DNA of 64,000 nucleotides from Candidatus Melainabacteria bacterium (GCA_003151275.1 PLXC01000018.1:13095-77094); one strand, 5' to 3'; positions 9,823 through 18,651 are shown, counted from the stretch's first letter. The notes: a model not told the origin generated them from the sequence alone. Numbers and translations are program-made.

Positions 9823-10434
9823 CTAATTTGGCTGCCCGACCTGCGACGGTGCACGAGGCTCTTCAATGCTGGAATGCGAGACTACCAGGGCAATAACGAG
9901 GGCAAAGTTGATCGTCATGAAAATGCCGAGAAAACTAGCACCCATCAAAAGCTGCCAGGTAAGCAAGGCCTGGCGGGGGCTGAGAGTGTTCAAAATGCCA
10001 AATCTGTTGGCAACATAGAACACCAACATGACGCCGACAAGCGCGTCGCAAACCAAAACGAGCGGAACGCGATGTGGTGCCAATTGAGGCACCACGAGTG
10101 ACACAACTGTAAGAATGGCACTAATAAGCAAAAATATACTAGTCGCCCGGTCGCTGTCCCTAACACGCACATCATCATCTTTGGAAAGACTGTTGACGTA
10201 TCTCAACGCCGCTAAACTGCTATACCAGCGCGATCGGCGCTGCACAATGCCGCCGGTGGGGTTGGAGTATTGCGGGTTGCCCGGACCAACTGTATCTGCT
10301 TTGTCGAGAGGATTGGCGGCCTTTTCTGTCGCTTTTTCTGCCTTTTCAGCAGTCGCTTCGCCAACAACAAGCTCTGGATTTTCAGTCGATTCTTTGTCTT
10401 TAGCAGGCTTCGCTTTCTTGTCAGCCTCGGTCAT
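9823..10434 (-). CDS. Hypothetical membrane protein, three predicted TM helices
   Basis: I do not recognise this 203-residue protein. The first 55 residues are hydrophilic and Ala/Lys/Glu-rich with short repeats (AEKAEKATEKAANPLDKAD). A linker rich in Tyr/Arg/Ser follows. Three hydrophobic segments come next, at about 99-117, 121-141 and 160-182 (for example SIFLLISAILTVVSLVVPQL and LVLVCDALVGVMLVFYVANR). The protein ends in a short polar tail. An inner-membrane protein with a long cytoplasmic N-terminus fits. The start lacks a clear Shine-Dalgarno. It lies alone between tig and tRNA-Gly on the same strand. Confidence 0.7.
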   Translation of the reverse strand: MTEADKKAKPAKDKESTENPELVVGEATAEKAEKATEKAANPLDKADTVGPGNPQYSNPTGGIVQRRSRWYSSLAALRYVNSLSKDDDVRVRDSDRATSIFLLISAILTVVSLVVPQLAPHRVPLVLVCDALVGVMLVFYVANRFGILNTLSPRQALLTWQLLMGASFLGIFMTINFALVIALVVSHSSIEEPRAPSQVGQPN

Positions 10435-10551
10435 CGATAATTGGCCTCACCACAGAGTTGTCGACAGGAAGACGGAGCAAATCATCTCTCCAGCCCTAAA
10501 TATAGCAGGGCTGCCTGATAGGCGGGCGCAGGACATTGCGTTAATTAAAAA

Positions 10552-10626
10552 TGGAGCGGGCCACGAGGCTCGAACTCGCGACCTATTCCTTGGCAAGGAA
10601 TCGCTCTACCACTGAGCTAGGCCCGC
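10552..10626 (-). tRNA. tRNA-Gly (anticodon GCC)
   Basis: The minus strand folds into a full cloverleaf. The acceptor stem is GCGGGCC with GGCCCGC, the D arm contains AGCTCAGTGGTAGAGC, and the anticodon stem ATTCC/GGAAT closes the seven-base loop TTGCCAA with anticodon GCC. The T arm holds GAGTTCGAGCC. The discriminator base is followed by an encoded CCA (10552-10554 on the complement). A decayed relative of the same tRNA lies directly upstream. Confidence 0.96.
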
Positions 10627-10648
10627 ATACACACTATTGTTTTTAGCG

Positions 10649-10690
10649 CTCTCCTAATAAGGAGACATTCTACCACTGAATTACTCTGCA
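10649..10690 (-). pseudogene. Remnant of a second tRNA-Gly (5' half)
   Basis: About 25 bp upstream of the intact tRNA-Gly, the minus strand carries TAATTCAGTGGTAGAATG followed by TCTCCTTATTAGGAGA. This looks like the D arm and anticodon arm of a bacterial tRNA-Gly in which the loop has lost TGCCAA. No T arm or 3' acceptor strand follows, so it cannot make a tRNA. The eleven bases TCTACCACTGA (plus strand) are shared with the intact gene. Chance similarity is possible, but the order and spacing of the arms argue for a decayed tandem copy. Confidence 0.5.
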
Positions 10691-10759
10691 TTCGCGATAG
10701 AGTCTCATTATACAGGGAGATCGAATGATCTCAACTTTTTCTACATTGTCAGTAAAGAT

Positions 10760-11749
10760 CTAGCGCGAAGTGGTCGCGGGCTGTGTCGGTGCTGGACGGC
10801 CCGACAAGCGCTTCTCGACATCAGCGAGGATGCGTACGACTTGATAGGCATTATTGGCGTCAGTTCTCGGTCTCTCACCAGTAGTTAAACATTGCAAAAA
10901 GTGTTCACACTCCAGAAGCAAGGGCTCTGACGATGAATAATAAGGAAACTCCTCAATCATTCGTCCTTCGCGTGTTTGGCTGTGCAACGTCAACTTATTT
11001 AAGGGTTGAGTATCATTGAGCACAGCCGTTTTCAAACTTCCATTTACGGTCAAGCGCACGAGTTTTTTCGGATCAATCCAACTGTTGCGAATTTGGCCGG
11101 GAATAACTTTGCCGGGAATTGGAAAATTCAAATCCAAATATGCGACGTCGACCAAGCCGTCTCCAAGCGTGTCCCAGCCGCCGACCCGACTGACGTCAGG
11201 CGCTTCGCAATCAAGCAAGTAGCACATCATCGATATATCGTGCGGGGCGAGATCCCAAAGCACACTCCAATGCTTACGATTGAAGTTGTAGTTCATTCTG
11301 TCTGACTTGATGAAACGCAGATCGCCCAATTCCCCTGAAGCAATCAGCTCTTTAAGGCAATTTACGGCAGGATGGTAGAGCAATAAGTGACCAACCATGA
11401 GGACCAGATTCTCTCTGGTGGCAATTTCATCTAGCTCCTCAGCCTGCTTAACGTCCCTGGCAAGTGGCTTTTCAACATATACATGCTTGCCGGCCATCAA
11501 AGATTTTTTAGCCAGCGCAAAGTGGGTGTCGCTTGGTGTGGCGATCACGACGGCACTCACATCTGGTTGCTGCAGCACACTCTCGAAGCTGTCAGTAACC
11601 TTGATGCCCCGGTTTTCTTCAGTGGTTTTCTGGCGAGCAGCCGGACTGGCGTCGCAGGCGATGGCTAGTGCTCCCAAGTGCGCGAAGTTGCGAACCAGGT
11701 TTTGTCCCCAAGCTCCACAACCAACAACGGCAACCTTTGGTGGCTCCAA
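10760..11749 (-). CDS. Gfo/Idh/MocA family NAD(P)-dependent oxidoreductase
   Basis: A 329-residue sugar-type dehydrogenase. The N-terminal Rossmann fold starts VAVVGCGAWGQNLVRNF (GxGxxG). The family hallmark EKP lies in KHVYVEKPLARDV, and the catalytic-domain segment HWSVLWDLAPHDISMM follows with an Asp/His pair at the usual place. Its likely substrate is a (nucleotide-)sugar or polyol, perhaps similar to the WlbA-type enzymes of surface-sugar synthesis, but no sugar genes are nearby. The start is TTG, supported by AGGGG eight bases upstream; that site overlaps the stop codon of the HU gene nine bases away. HU and this enzyme are therefore probably cotranscribed, an unusual pairing. Confidence 0.9.
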   Translation of the reverse strand: MEPPKVAVVGCGAWGQNLVRNFAHLGALAIACDASPAARQKTTEENRGIKVTDSFESVLQQPDVSAVVIATPSDTHFALAKKSLMAGKHVYVEKPLARDVKQAEELDEIATRENLVLMVGHLLLYHPAVNCLKELIASGELGDLRFIKSDRMNYNFNRKHWSVLWDLAPHDISMMCYLLDCEAPDVSRVGGWDTLGDGLVDVAYLDLNFPIPGKVIPGQIRNSWIDPKKLVRLTVNGSLKTAVLNDTQPLNKLTLHSQTREGRMIEEFPYYSSSEPLLLECEHFLQCLTTGERPRTDANNAYQVVRILADVEKRLSGRPAPTQPATTSR

Positions 11750-11758
11750 CCCGATCCC

Positions 11759-12040
11759 CTATTTTTTCTTGTTAACCGCTTCGCTGAATTCTTTGCCAAC
11801 TCGGAATCCAGGGACACGCTTAGCTGGAATATGTAACGGTTCATTGGTCTTCGGATTACGTCCAGTGCGGGCTTTGCGCTGGCGTGCTTCGAAGGTGCCG
11901 AATCCAACGAGGGTAACTTTCTCGCCCGTGGATACGTGCTTAATGATCGTTTCCATCATTTTATTGATGACCTGCTCGGCGTCTTTTTTAGTTGTGCCGG
12001 CTTCTTTCGCGACTACGTCAACCAGTTCAGCTTTATTCAA
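11759..12040 (-). CDS. hup: HU family DNA-binding protein
   Basis: A 93-residue nucleoid protein that bends DNA. It shows the complete HU/IHF pattern: N-terminal NKAELVDVVAKEAGTTKKDAEQ, the dimer core VTLVGFGTFEARQRKARTGRNP and the DNA-arm sequence with the conserved proline in PLHIPAKRVPGFRVGK. I start at the TTG (12040) that gives MNKAELV, the usual HU N-terminus. A longer in-frame TTG start at 12058 would overlap the GAGGAG site that serves this one. The following oxidoreductase begins nine bases after the stop. Confidence 0.95.
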   Translation of the reverse strand: MNKAELVDVVAKEAGTTKKDAEQVINKMMETIIKHVSTGEKVTLVGFGTFEARQRKARTGRNPKTNEPLHIPAKRVPGFRVGKEFSEAVNKKK

Positions 12041-12312
12041 GACTTTTCCACTCCTCAATCACAAAGACGAATTTGACCGTGATTCCATGAGACGCCTGAA
12101 CAGAACTCCCTAGTTGCATCGCTTACGACTTGAGGACAACAAATTAGCCCTTTGACAAGCCGGACCAAATCTGGTCATCGGTGCCACCAAAAATCGGAAA
12201 GCGTTGTCCCGCTTGTGTCAAAGCCACATAGTGCTTACAACTTGAAGCAATGCTAGCATAAAGTTGCGGTCTCACAAGCTCTTGATGCCGCTAGTGTTTA
12301 GAGAAATTACTA

Positions 12313-13491
12313 ATGCTTGTGTCGCGCCAATCAACCGTTTCATCCATTCGCAGAGATGCCTGGGTTGAAGTTGATTTGTCTAACATTGAATACAACGTGC
12401 GCGCGATCCGCTCCTGGCTAGGCGATTCACCAGCGCAGCTGATGGCGGTTGTGAAGAGCGATGGCTACGGTCACGGAGCAAAGGAAGTGGCGTTGACAGC
12501 AGTCCACGCCGGGGCGGAGTGGCTGGGCGTGGCTACAGTTGATGAGGGTATCGAATTGCGCACGGTCGACACGCAGACCCCCATCCTTTTATTGGGTCCG
12601 GTACCTTACCAAGCGATCAAAAGCGCAATCGAAAGCGGTCTTGATTTAACCGTAACCAGCAAATCGGATTTGGAAGAAGTAGCCGCAGTCGCCAGTCAGA
12701 TAAATAGGAATGGCCGTGTGCATCTCAAGGTCGACACTGGTATGCATCGACTGGGCACGTCACCTTCAGGTCTAATTGATCTGGTCGACGAGTTGCAGGC
12801 AAGCGGGGACTTAGAACTGGTCAGCATTTTTAGCCATCTTGCCAAAGCCGATCAAGAAGAATTTTCAAAACAACAAGACGATTGTTTTCGAGCGGCACTG
12901 CTAAATGTGTCAAAACGCTATCCTAAATTGTTGCTTGAGGCAGGTGGCAGCGTCTTTACGCATCTGGCTTCCGGTGATGGTGCTCATTTCCATCCATTCA
13001 CGCACCATGACATGGTGCGTGTCGGCCTCAATTTGTACGGTTTAAATTCGCGCACCACATCTGATGTCGTCAAGCCGGCGATGTCCATACGCGGTCGCAT
13101 TAATCAGTTGCGCGAAATTGATGCAGGAGAAGCAGTTGGCTACAACTTGACCTGGAGTGCATCATCTAAGGCACGCATAGCTTCGATTCCGATTGGCTAC
13201 GCTGACGGAGTCGATCGCGGCTTGTCCAACAGACTGACAGCGATATTGCATGGTCAAGAAATCAAGCAAGTCGGAATAATCAGCATGGATCAAATGTTGT
13301 TTGATGTCACTTCTGTGCCGGAAGCCAGGTTGGGTGATGTTCTTACTTTGATTGGAACGGATGGGCAAAAGTCAATCCAGTTAGCCGCCTGGGCAAACTT
13401 GCTCGACACAATCACGTATGAGTTAGCATGTAGGATGCGATTGCGGCTGCCGCGAATTTACACGCCGCACAGTCCAGCGATGCCGAATTGA
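12313..13491 (+). CDS. alr: Alanine racemase
   Basis: Interconverts L- and D-alanine with PLP, supplying D-Ala for peptidoglycan. The 392-residue protein has the PLP lysine Lys48 in VVKSDGYGHGA and the second catalytic residue Tyr277 in EAVGYNLTW, followed by SIPIGYADGVDRGLSNR, a family signature. The order barrel-then-beta-domain is normal. The first residues (about 1-14) are an extra leader compared with many homologues. The Shine-Dalgarno is weak (AGAGAAAT). The stop overlaps the nadD start, so the two are translationally coupled. Confidence 0.95.
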   Translation: MLVSRQSTVSSIRRDAWVEVDLSNIEYNVRAIRSWLGDSPAQLMAVVKSDGYGHGAKEVALTAVHAGAEWLGVATVDEGIELRTVDTQTPILLLGPVPYQAIKSAIESGLDLTVTSKSDLEEVAAVASQINRNGRVHLKVDTGMHRLGTSPSGLIDLVDELQASGDLELVSIFSHLAKADQEEFSKQQDDCFRAALLNVSKRYPKLLLEAGGSVFTHLASGDGAHFHPFTHHDMVRVGLNLYGLNSRTTSDVVKPAMSIRGRINQLREIDAGEAVGYNLTWSASSKARIASIPIGYADGVDRGLSNRLTAILHGQEIKQVGIISMDQMLFDVTSVPEARLGDVLTLIGTDGQKSIQLAAWANLLDTITYELACRMRLRLPRIYTPHSPAMPN

Positions 13492-14135
13492 TGGGAGAGA
13501 TTGTGCGCAAGCTTGGATTGTTCTGCGGAACTTTTAACCCGATTCACTCGGGTCATCTGCTCATTGCCGAATGCGCCAGAGATCAATTCGCGTTGAACAA
13601 AGTCATTTTCGTCACCAGTTCTAGCCCACCACACCGGCAAGAACAGCACTTACTTGACGCCAAGGCCCGTCATGGCATGGTGATCGCTGCTATCTCCGGA
13701 AACGCGAAGTTCGAGGCTTCAACTGTCGAAATCGACAGGGCCGGACTTTCTTATACGATCGACACGGTAGAACACTTCAGAAATTTATATCCAGAGACAA
13801 AAATTTCTTTGATCATCGGTGGCGATAACGTCAAATTTTTAAAGGATTGGCACTGCGCGGACGAACTCTTCAAACACTGCCATTTTCTGGTCGCACCACG
13901 GCTGGTATCAACTGCCGTTGACCCCATCATTTCCGAAGTCGCTTCGGGACCGCCAATCAAGCGTGACAAGTTCGATCCGCACGGGGCGCGCATCAGTGTG
14001 ATAGATTTTCCGGGCAACGCAATTTCTGCGTCTTACATTCGCAAGCGCCTACGCCAGAAACAGTCGGTACTATATATGGTGCCTCCGGCAGTCAATGAAA
14101 TTTTGGTTGACAAAAAATATTACTGCGACCAATGA
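13491..14135 (+). CDS. nadD: Nicotinate-nucleotide adenylyltransferase
   Basis: NadD joins nicotinate mononucleotide with ATP to give deamido-NAD, a step of NAD synthesis in the cytoplasm. Visible motifs are GTFNPIHSGH (13-22, nucleotidyltransferase HxGH) and ISASYIRKRL near the C-terminus (about 178-187). The length of 214 residues is normal. The ATG at 13491 overlaps the alr stop as TGATG; a TTG one codon earlier is also in frame. nadD followed by yqeK is a common pairing in Firmicutes and Cyanobacteria-related genomes and supports both calls. Confidence 0.94.
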   Translation: MGEIVRKLGLFCGTFNPIHSGHLLIAECARDQFALNKVIFVTSSSPPHRQEQHLLDAKARHGMVIAAISGNAKFEASTVEIDRAGLSYTIDTVEHFRNLYPETKISLIIGGDNVKFLKDWHCADELFKHCHFLVAPRLVSTAVDPIISEVASGPPIKRDKFDPHGARISVIDFPGNAISASYIRKRLRQKQSVLYMVPPAVNEILVDKKYYCDQ

Positions 14136-14379
14136 ACAAATACACAAGTGAATGATAACGGACTGCCCAGCTTGCGAAGAATGCCTAACTGAAGTATGTC
14201 GATCCGACGAGCAGCAATGTCACTCAGGATAGCGCCGGCGCTGCGTGCACTGATGCCTAATACAGAAATAGTCTATTAAGGAAAGGCACCTGCTATCATT
14301 CAATCGCCTCGGGTGTACTTCCGCCTGCCCATTGGACTCTGGTCACTTCGACCCACTGGACCTGGAAAACGGCTCAACT

Positions 14380-14559
14380 ATGGCAAACTGCGCCCTGACG
14401 ACTGCCACTACCCCTCGGAACCTTCTTAAGTGCCAGCGCCTTTACATTACACCGTCGGAGAAACTAGAATTAGATTCTGGCTTTAAGAGCTTCTCTTCCA
14501 TCGCCGGTGCATTGACGGCCATGCGCCTTAAAGGCAAAAAATACTTCTCAGCCGACTAG
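14380..14559 (+). CDS. Small uncharacterised ORF between nadD and yqeK
   Basis: A 59-residue reading frame from ATG 14380 (in-frame extension to 14332) that ends 11 bp before yqeK. The predicted protein has no membrane segment. It ends in an Ala/Met/Lys-rich helix-like piece (SSIAGALTAMRLKGKKYFSAD). I recognise no family and there is no good Shine-Dalgarno. The codon pattern and the operon position make it possible, but it may be chance. The preceding 14136-14331 contains a GCGCCGGCGC palindrome and nothing else I can name. Confidence 0.3.
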   Translation: MANCALTTATTPRNLLKCQRLYITPSEKLELDSGFKSFSSIAGALTAMRLKGKKYFSAD

Positions 14560-14570
14560 CACCAAATGCG

Positions 14571-15266
14571 GTGCAAAACCTGGATACCATGATGTTAACC
14601 CATAAGACATACGACGGAATACCCGCAGATCTGACGCTCGAAAAAGCGCAAGAATGGATGCGCCCGCGCATCTCGGAAAAGCGCTACAACCACGTTCAGG
14701 GCGTTGCCAAAGTAGCCGACGAACTTGCGACAAGGACCGGGTGCGATCCATTCTTAGCGCAATTAGCTGGCTGGCTGCACGATGCCTGCAAAGAAACAAA
14801 GGACAGAGATCTGGTCATCCAAGCTTTGCAATTTGGCTTGCAATTGAGTGCACTAGATAAAGTGAATGGTCATTTGTTGCACGGACCGGTGGCGGCGGAG
14901 ACAATCAAAAAAGATTTGAACGTGACGAATCCGTTGGTTCTTGATGCCATCCGCGAACATACACTCGGCGCGGTCGACATGACTGTTCTCTCAAAAGTCG
15001 TTTTTCTAGCTGATTGCTTAGAGGCAAGCCGACCAACCGACTATACGGATCCGATCTGGGAATCCTTGCATGGCTCAGCTTCAAAAAAATCGGAGAAGAA
15101 GGCAAAGAAAAGCAGCGAACCATTAGATCTCGATCTGGCAATTCTGACAGCATGCAATCTCGGCTTAAGACAACTGCTTGACGCAGGCCGAGCTATCCAT
15201 CCGAAGACAGTTGATGTTCGAAACTATTATCTTGCAGTCATTCGCGAGCGCGATAAACAAGTCTAG
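14571..15266 (+). CDS. yqeK: YqeK-type HD-domain Ap4A hydrolase
   Basis: Members of this HD-domain family cleave diadenosine tetraphosphate symmetrically, producing ADP. The metal-binding residues can be seen as His41 in RYNHVQGV, His70-Asp71 in GWLHDACKE and the later Asp in KVVFLADCLE; EHTLGAVDM provides another conserved His. The 231-residue form starts at GTG 14571, but Met7/Met8 are alternatives. A Ser/Lys-rich insert (GSASKKSEKKAKKSSEP) near residue 165-180 is unusual. It ends four bases into the convergent desaturase gene. The partner nadD lies upstream. Confidence 0.88.
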   Translation: MQNLDTMMLTHKTYDGIPADLTLEKAQEWMRPRISEKRYNHVQGVAKVADELATRTGCDPFLAQLAGWLHDACKETKDRDLVIQALQFGLQLSALDKVNGHLLHGPVAAETIKKDLNVTNPLVLDAIREHTLGAVDMTVLSKVVFLADCLEASRPTDYTDPIWESLHGSASKKSEKKAKKSSEPLDLDLAILTACNLGLRQLLDAGRAIHPKTVDVRNYYLAVIRERDKQV

Positions 15267-16234
15267 CGATTTTTCTGACGAGCTCGGCGTGCCATCTGCC
15301 CGTGACTACGCTGAGAATGCACCGTCACCGGTACCAAATCCGCAGGCATATTCCCGGCCATTGCCGGCACTGGTCTAGGAGCAGCGTCTGGAACGAGTTC
15401 AAGCTCTACATGCATGCCCTGAGGTCCTTTAAAAGGCGTATTGATGGTCGCCTCATTCAACCAACTGACTAAACCGATTGCTCGCATAGCTCTAATGATT
15501 AGCCATGAGGGATCGATTTCACCAGGTTTCATGCCATGTCTGGCTGAGCCAGGAAAAGCATGGTGATTGTTGTGCCAGCCTTCGCCGAGTGTGAGAAATG
15601 CAACCCAGCCCACGTTGACACTTTCATCCGGTGTGTTGAAATTTTTGTAGCCCGCTTTAGGCAGGTGACAGACGACATTGAGCAAAAGCGGCATCTGTTG
15701 CACGATCAATGCGGCGACCAGACTAACTGCGGCCAGCTGCCAGCCCCAAATAAGAGCCATTACTGCTCGCAGGCTAAAGTTGATGAGCGAGTTGAGCAAG
15801 TGACCCTTTGCCCAATTTCCACCCTGGTCGAGAAATTTGTAGAGGGGATCATTGATCATGTCCCGCGACAGCTTCTCAGGGTTTATGTAATCAGGATAGC
15901 CCTTGTGCAAAAACCAGCCTATATACGCTTCATAAATGCCGAAACGCGGTGCATGCGGGTCCAGCCTGGTCTCAGTGTAACGGTGATGCGCTCGATGCAA
16001 TGTCGCCCACCACATCGGTGAACTCTCAAAGCCGAGGTAGCCAGCCATGACCAAAATGTACTCGACTACTTTCGGGCATTTATAAGCTCGATGTGCGAGC
16101 AGTCGGTGATAACCAACGGTGATGCCAATCATGTGAACAACGTAAAAGCCGACAAACGCAATCGATAAGTTCAACGGCGTTGGATCAAATCCTGAATAGT
16201 GCAATTGCAATCGAACCTCAAATTGGTATGCCAC
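15263..16234 (-). CDS. Acyl-lipid/acyl-CoA delta-9-type fatty acid desaturase
   Basis: A membrane di-iron desaturase that introduces a double bond in fatty acyl chains to adjust membrane fluidity. The three histidine boxes are complete: HRLLAH (43-48), HRAHH (80-84) and HNNHH (221-225) in EGWHNNHHAFPGSARHG. Four hydrophobic spans lie at about 22-42, 57-75, 152-174 and 174-190. The tail beyond residue 300 is polar and basic. The 323-residue frame begins at GTG with an in-frame TAA four codons upstream, so this is the longest possible start even though no Shine-Dalgarno is visible. It overlaps the 3' end of yqeK by four bases. Confidence 0.92.
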   Translation of the reverse strand: MAYQFEVRLQLHYSGFDPTPLNLSIAFVGFYVVHMIGITVGYHRLLAHRAYKCPKVVEYILVMAGYLGFESSPMWWATLHRAHHRYTETRLDPHAPRFGIYEAYIGWFLHKGYPDYINPEKLSRDMINDPLYKFLDQGGNWAKGHLLNSLINFSLRAVMALIWGWQLAAVSLVAALIVQQMPLLLNVVCHLPKAGYKNFNTPDESVNVGWVAFLTLGEGWHNNHHAFPGSARHGMKPGEIDPSWLIIRAMRAIGLVSWLNEATINTPFKGPQGMHVELELVPDAAPRPVPAMAGNMPADLVPVTVHSQRSHGQMARRARQKNR

Positions 16235-16799
16235 AAAGCAGCACGCTTATCGTTCACGGATATCGCGAAGCAGTACTGTATTTTGGCATAGCAACCTGGT
16301 TGATGACCGGACAAATTGAATTATTGACATAGATGTTAATAGGCAATGCCTGAGCCGACTTGCAAGCCTGGCCAATACCTTGCCAATATGTACTACTAAA
16401 CAATGCACGGTTGTGATTTCTCTTAACAAACAAAAGATTGGCACTCAGAACGTGGTTTCGTTTCTGAATGGTTAAGATATGAGCATTATCCAAGCTTTTA
16501 GGAAGCACAGGTGACGGATAAATCGATATCGCTAACAGGGACAGCCGCCAATATATCGCTTAAATATCAAGTTATTTGAAACACCATTAATCTACGAGGT
16601 TTGTCCCAGAATCGCCCTGCGCACACGAGTGGGGTCAGGACAAGGAGCGCTTTTAGCGCTGCTTTGCTCTTGTGCGCTACGTGGGTCTGTGGCAGCGGAG
16701 CTAATCTGGGAGCGCCGGCACCCAGCCGGCATCTGCCTGAATCCGCATGCTTACCAGTCAAGTATCGGACCCAAAGAAATTCGCGTAACATAGCGGACC
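16235..16799. other. Intergenic region with palindromes upstream of the biotin operon
   Basis: No gene is supported here. It separates two divergent transcription units (desaturase and bioF) and should contain both promoters. It holds a GCACACGAGTGGGGTC block (16621-16636) identical to one in the repeat array at 61845-61860. It also holds a perfect hairpin AGCGCT-TTT-AGCGCT (16646-16660) and a double GCCGGC. I could not find a BirA-type operator or a clear -35/-10 pair. Confidence 0.6.
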
Positions 16800-17966
16800 A
16801 TGAACACTGAGCAGATATACGGTTTGGCAACCGAAGAACGACGACGGCAAAATCGATTCCGAGAGTTGCGCTCGCTTGCCATTACAGGTGGTGCCGAGAT
16901 TTCAATCGACGGCAAGAAAACCTTAGTCAACTTTGCCTCAAATGACTATTTAGCCTTAAGCAAACACCCAGAGCTGAAAAGTCGGTCCATTGAATTCGTG
17001 CAAAAGTACGGAGCGGGTTTGGGTTCATCAAGGCTGGTGTCAGGAAACTTGAATGTGTACGAGCGCTTGGAAAATAAGGTCGCAAATTTCAAAGGAACGG
17101 AAGCTGCTCTGCTTCTTCCTACCGGCTATCAAGCTAACACAACCGTAATTGCAGCCTTAGGAAGAAAGGAAACACTACTGCTATCCGATCACGAGAATCA
17201 CAACAGTATCGCTATGGGCTTGCAACTGAGCCAGGGTGAATGGCAACGTTACAAACACAACGACTTAACGAGTCTGCAAAATCGTTTGCAAAAAGCTGAT
17301 CAATCCTCGCAAAGCTCAATGTGGATTGTTTCAGAATCTGTCTTTAGCATGGATGGTGATACGAGCGACATTGCGGCATTAACCGAACTTGCGGGCAATT
17401 TTGGCGCGGCGATTTACATGGACGAAGCACACGCAACCGGCGTACTTGGTCCTGATGGACGCGGTCTGTGTTACGAGTCAAAGGGTGTGTCAGTGATTAT
17501 GGGCACCTTCAGCAAAGCGCTGGGATCATTTGGTGCCTACATTGCCTGCACAACGGCAATGAAAGATTACCTGGTCAACTTCTGTGCTGGTTTAATTTAC
17601 TCGACAGCGCTTCCACCGGCTGTTCTAGGCGCGATTGACGCCGCTCTCGACGTTGCACCTCTGATGAATGAAGAGCGTAAACACCTGGCGCAGATCAGTG
17701 CCAACCTGCGGGATCGATTACACAAAATGGGGTTTAGTACAGGAAGTTCAAGCACCCAAATCATTCCCATCATTGTTGGTGCGGATGGGGACACTTTGTC
17801 ACTCTCACGCTATCTGGAAGAGTGCTCGATACTTGCACCGGCCATAAGACCGCCGACGGTGCGCGAAGGCGAGTCCAGAATTCGCCTATCCGTCACATCG
17901 GCGCATAAAGAGGAGCATATTCAGCACTTGGTCAACAGTCTGGCGAACTGGAAGACAAATGGCTGA
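16800..17966 (+). CDS. bioF: 8-amino-7-oxononanoate synthase
   Basis: Condenses pimeloyl-ACP/CoA with L-alanine, the first step of biotin ring assembly. The 388-residue alpha-oxoamine synthase shows the PLP lysine Lys239 in MGTFSKALGSFGAY, the ring-contact Asp208 and His211 in YMDEAHATGVLGPDGRG, and the substrate-binding GSSRLVSGN near 75. It opens the biotin operon; the next gene starts inside its last codons (8-base overlap). The ribosome site is weak. Confidence 0.95.
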   Translation: MNTEQIYGLATEERRRQNRFRELRSLAITGGAEISIDGKKTLVNFASNDYLALSKHPELKSRSIEFVQKYGAGLGSSRLVSGNLNVYERLENKVANFKGTEAALLLPTGYQANTTVIAALGRKETLLLSDHENHNSIAMGLQLSQGEWQRYKHNDLTSLQNRLQKADQSSQSSMWIVSESVFSMDGDTSDIAALTELAGNFGAAIYMDEAHATGVLGPDGRGLCYESKGVSVIMGTFSKALGSFGAYIACTTAMKDYLVNFCAGLIYSTALPPAVLGAIDAALDVAPLMNEERKHLAQISANLRDRLHKMGFSTGSSSTQIIPIIVGADGDTLSLSRYLEECSILAPAIRPPTVREGESRIRLSVTSAHKEEHIQHLVNSLANWKTNG

Positions 17967-18651
17967 CATGGAGATAATACTGCAGCACGGGTGGGCAATT
18001 GATTCCGCGATGTGGAGTCAATGGAAAGAAAGTGCAGCGAGAATCGATTTAAAAGTAAACTTCAAATTTGCTGAGCGGGGCTATTTTTCTTTACCATCAA
18101 TTCAGCCAGTGTTCTCAGGCGAAGATAAATTGAAAGTGCTTGTGGTTCATTCACTGGGACTACATCTCGTTTCAGAAGGGCAGATCGAATCATCTGACTT
18201 GTTAGTTATTGTTGGTGGCTTTTCAAATTTCCACGACGGCAGCGAAAGAGAGTCCAAAGTTTCTCGCATTTCGGTGCAGCGAATGTTGCACAAACTACCT
18301 CTGTCATCGGATCAGGTGATCGCGGACTTTTACGCAAGATGTGGCTTTCCATCTGACCTTCTACATCGAGACATGGCGCTGCCTAAAAATCTCAGTCTCA
18401 TATTTGAAGATCTCGAATTACTAAATCAGTCCAAATTTAATCCAGACTGGTTTGTTTTGCCAAAGGATGTTTTGATCTTGCATGGAGAGAATGACGCAAT
18501 CGCTCCGGTGCGCCATGCACGTCGCTTGACCGAAATTTCAAAGCGGAGTTCAATTCAAATTCATAAGGATGGCAACCATGCCTTGCCATATCTTGACCCG
18601 TCCTGGTGCCTTGAAAAAATCCGCGCGCATTGCCTGGTGGCGCAGAGATGA
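17959..18651 (+). CDS. BioH-like alpha/beta hydrolase (pimeloyl-ACP methyl ester esterase candidate)
   Basis: In BioC/BioH pathways this enzyme removes the methyl ester from pimeloyl-ACP, ending pimelate elongation. The 230-residue protein opens MEIILQHGWAIDSAMW, like the HGWG oxyanion segment of BioH. A probable triad is Ser65 (VVHSLG), Asp179 (HGENDAIAP) and His207 (DGNHALPY). The nucleophile elbow reads VHSLG and lacks the first glycine of GxSxG, which is unusual. Identity rests strongly on the position between bioF and bioC, with 8-base and 4-base overlaps. It could belong to one of the several non-orthologous BioH replacements, so I give no symbol. Confidence 0.82.
   Translation: MADMEIILQHGWAIDSAMWSQWKESAARIDLKVNFKFAERGYFSLPSIQPVFSGEDKLKVLVVHSLGLHLVSEGQIESSDLLVIVGGFSNFHDGSERESKVSRISVQRMLHKLPLSSDQVIADFYARCGFPSDLLHRDMALPKNLSLIFEDLELLNQSKFNPDWFVLPKDVLILHGENDAIAPVRHARRLTEISKRSSIQIHKDGNHALPYLDPSWCLEKIRAHCLVAQR

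Noticed and set aside
10115..10615. A 166-codon plus-strand frame over the membrane protein and tRNA-Gly
   Set aside because: It runs through the tRNA gene and antisense to a better gene; no start signal or recognisable domain.
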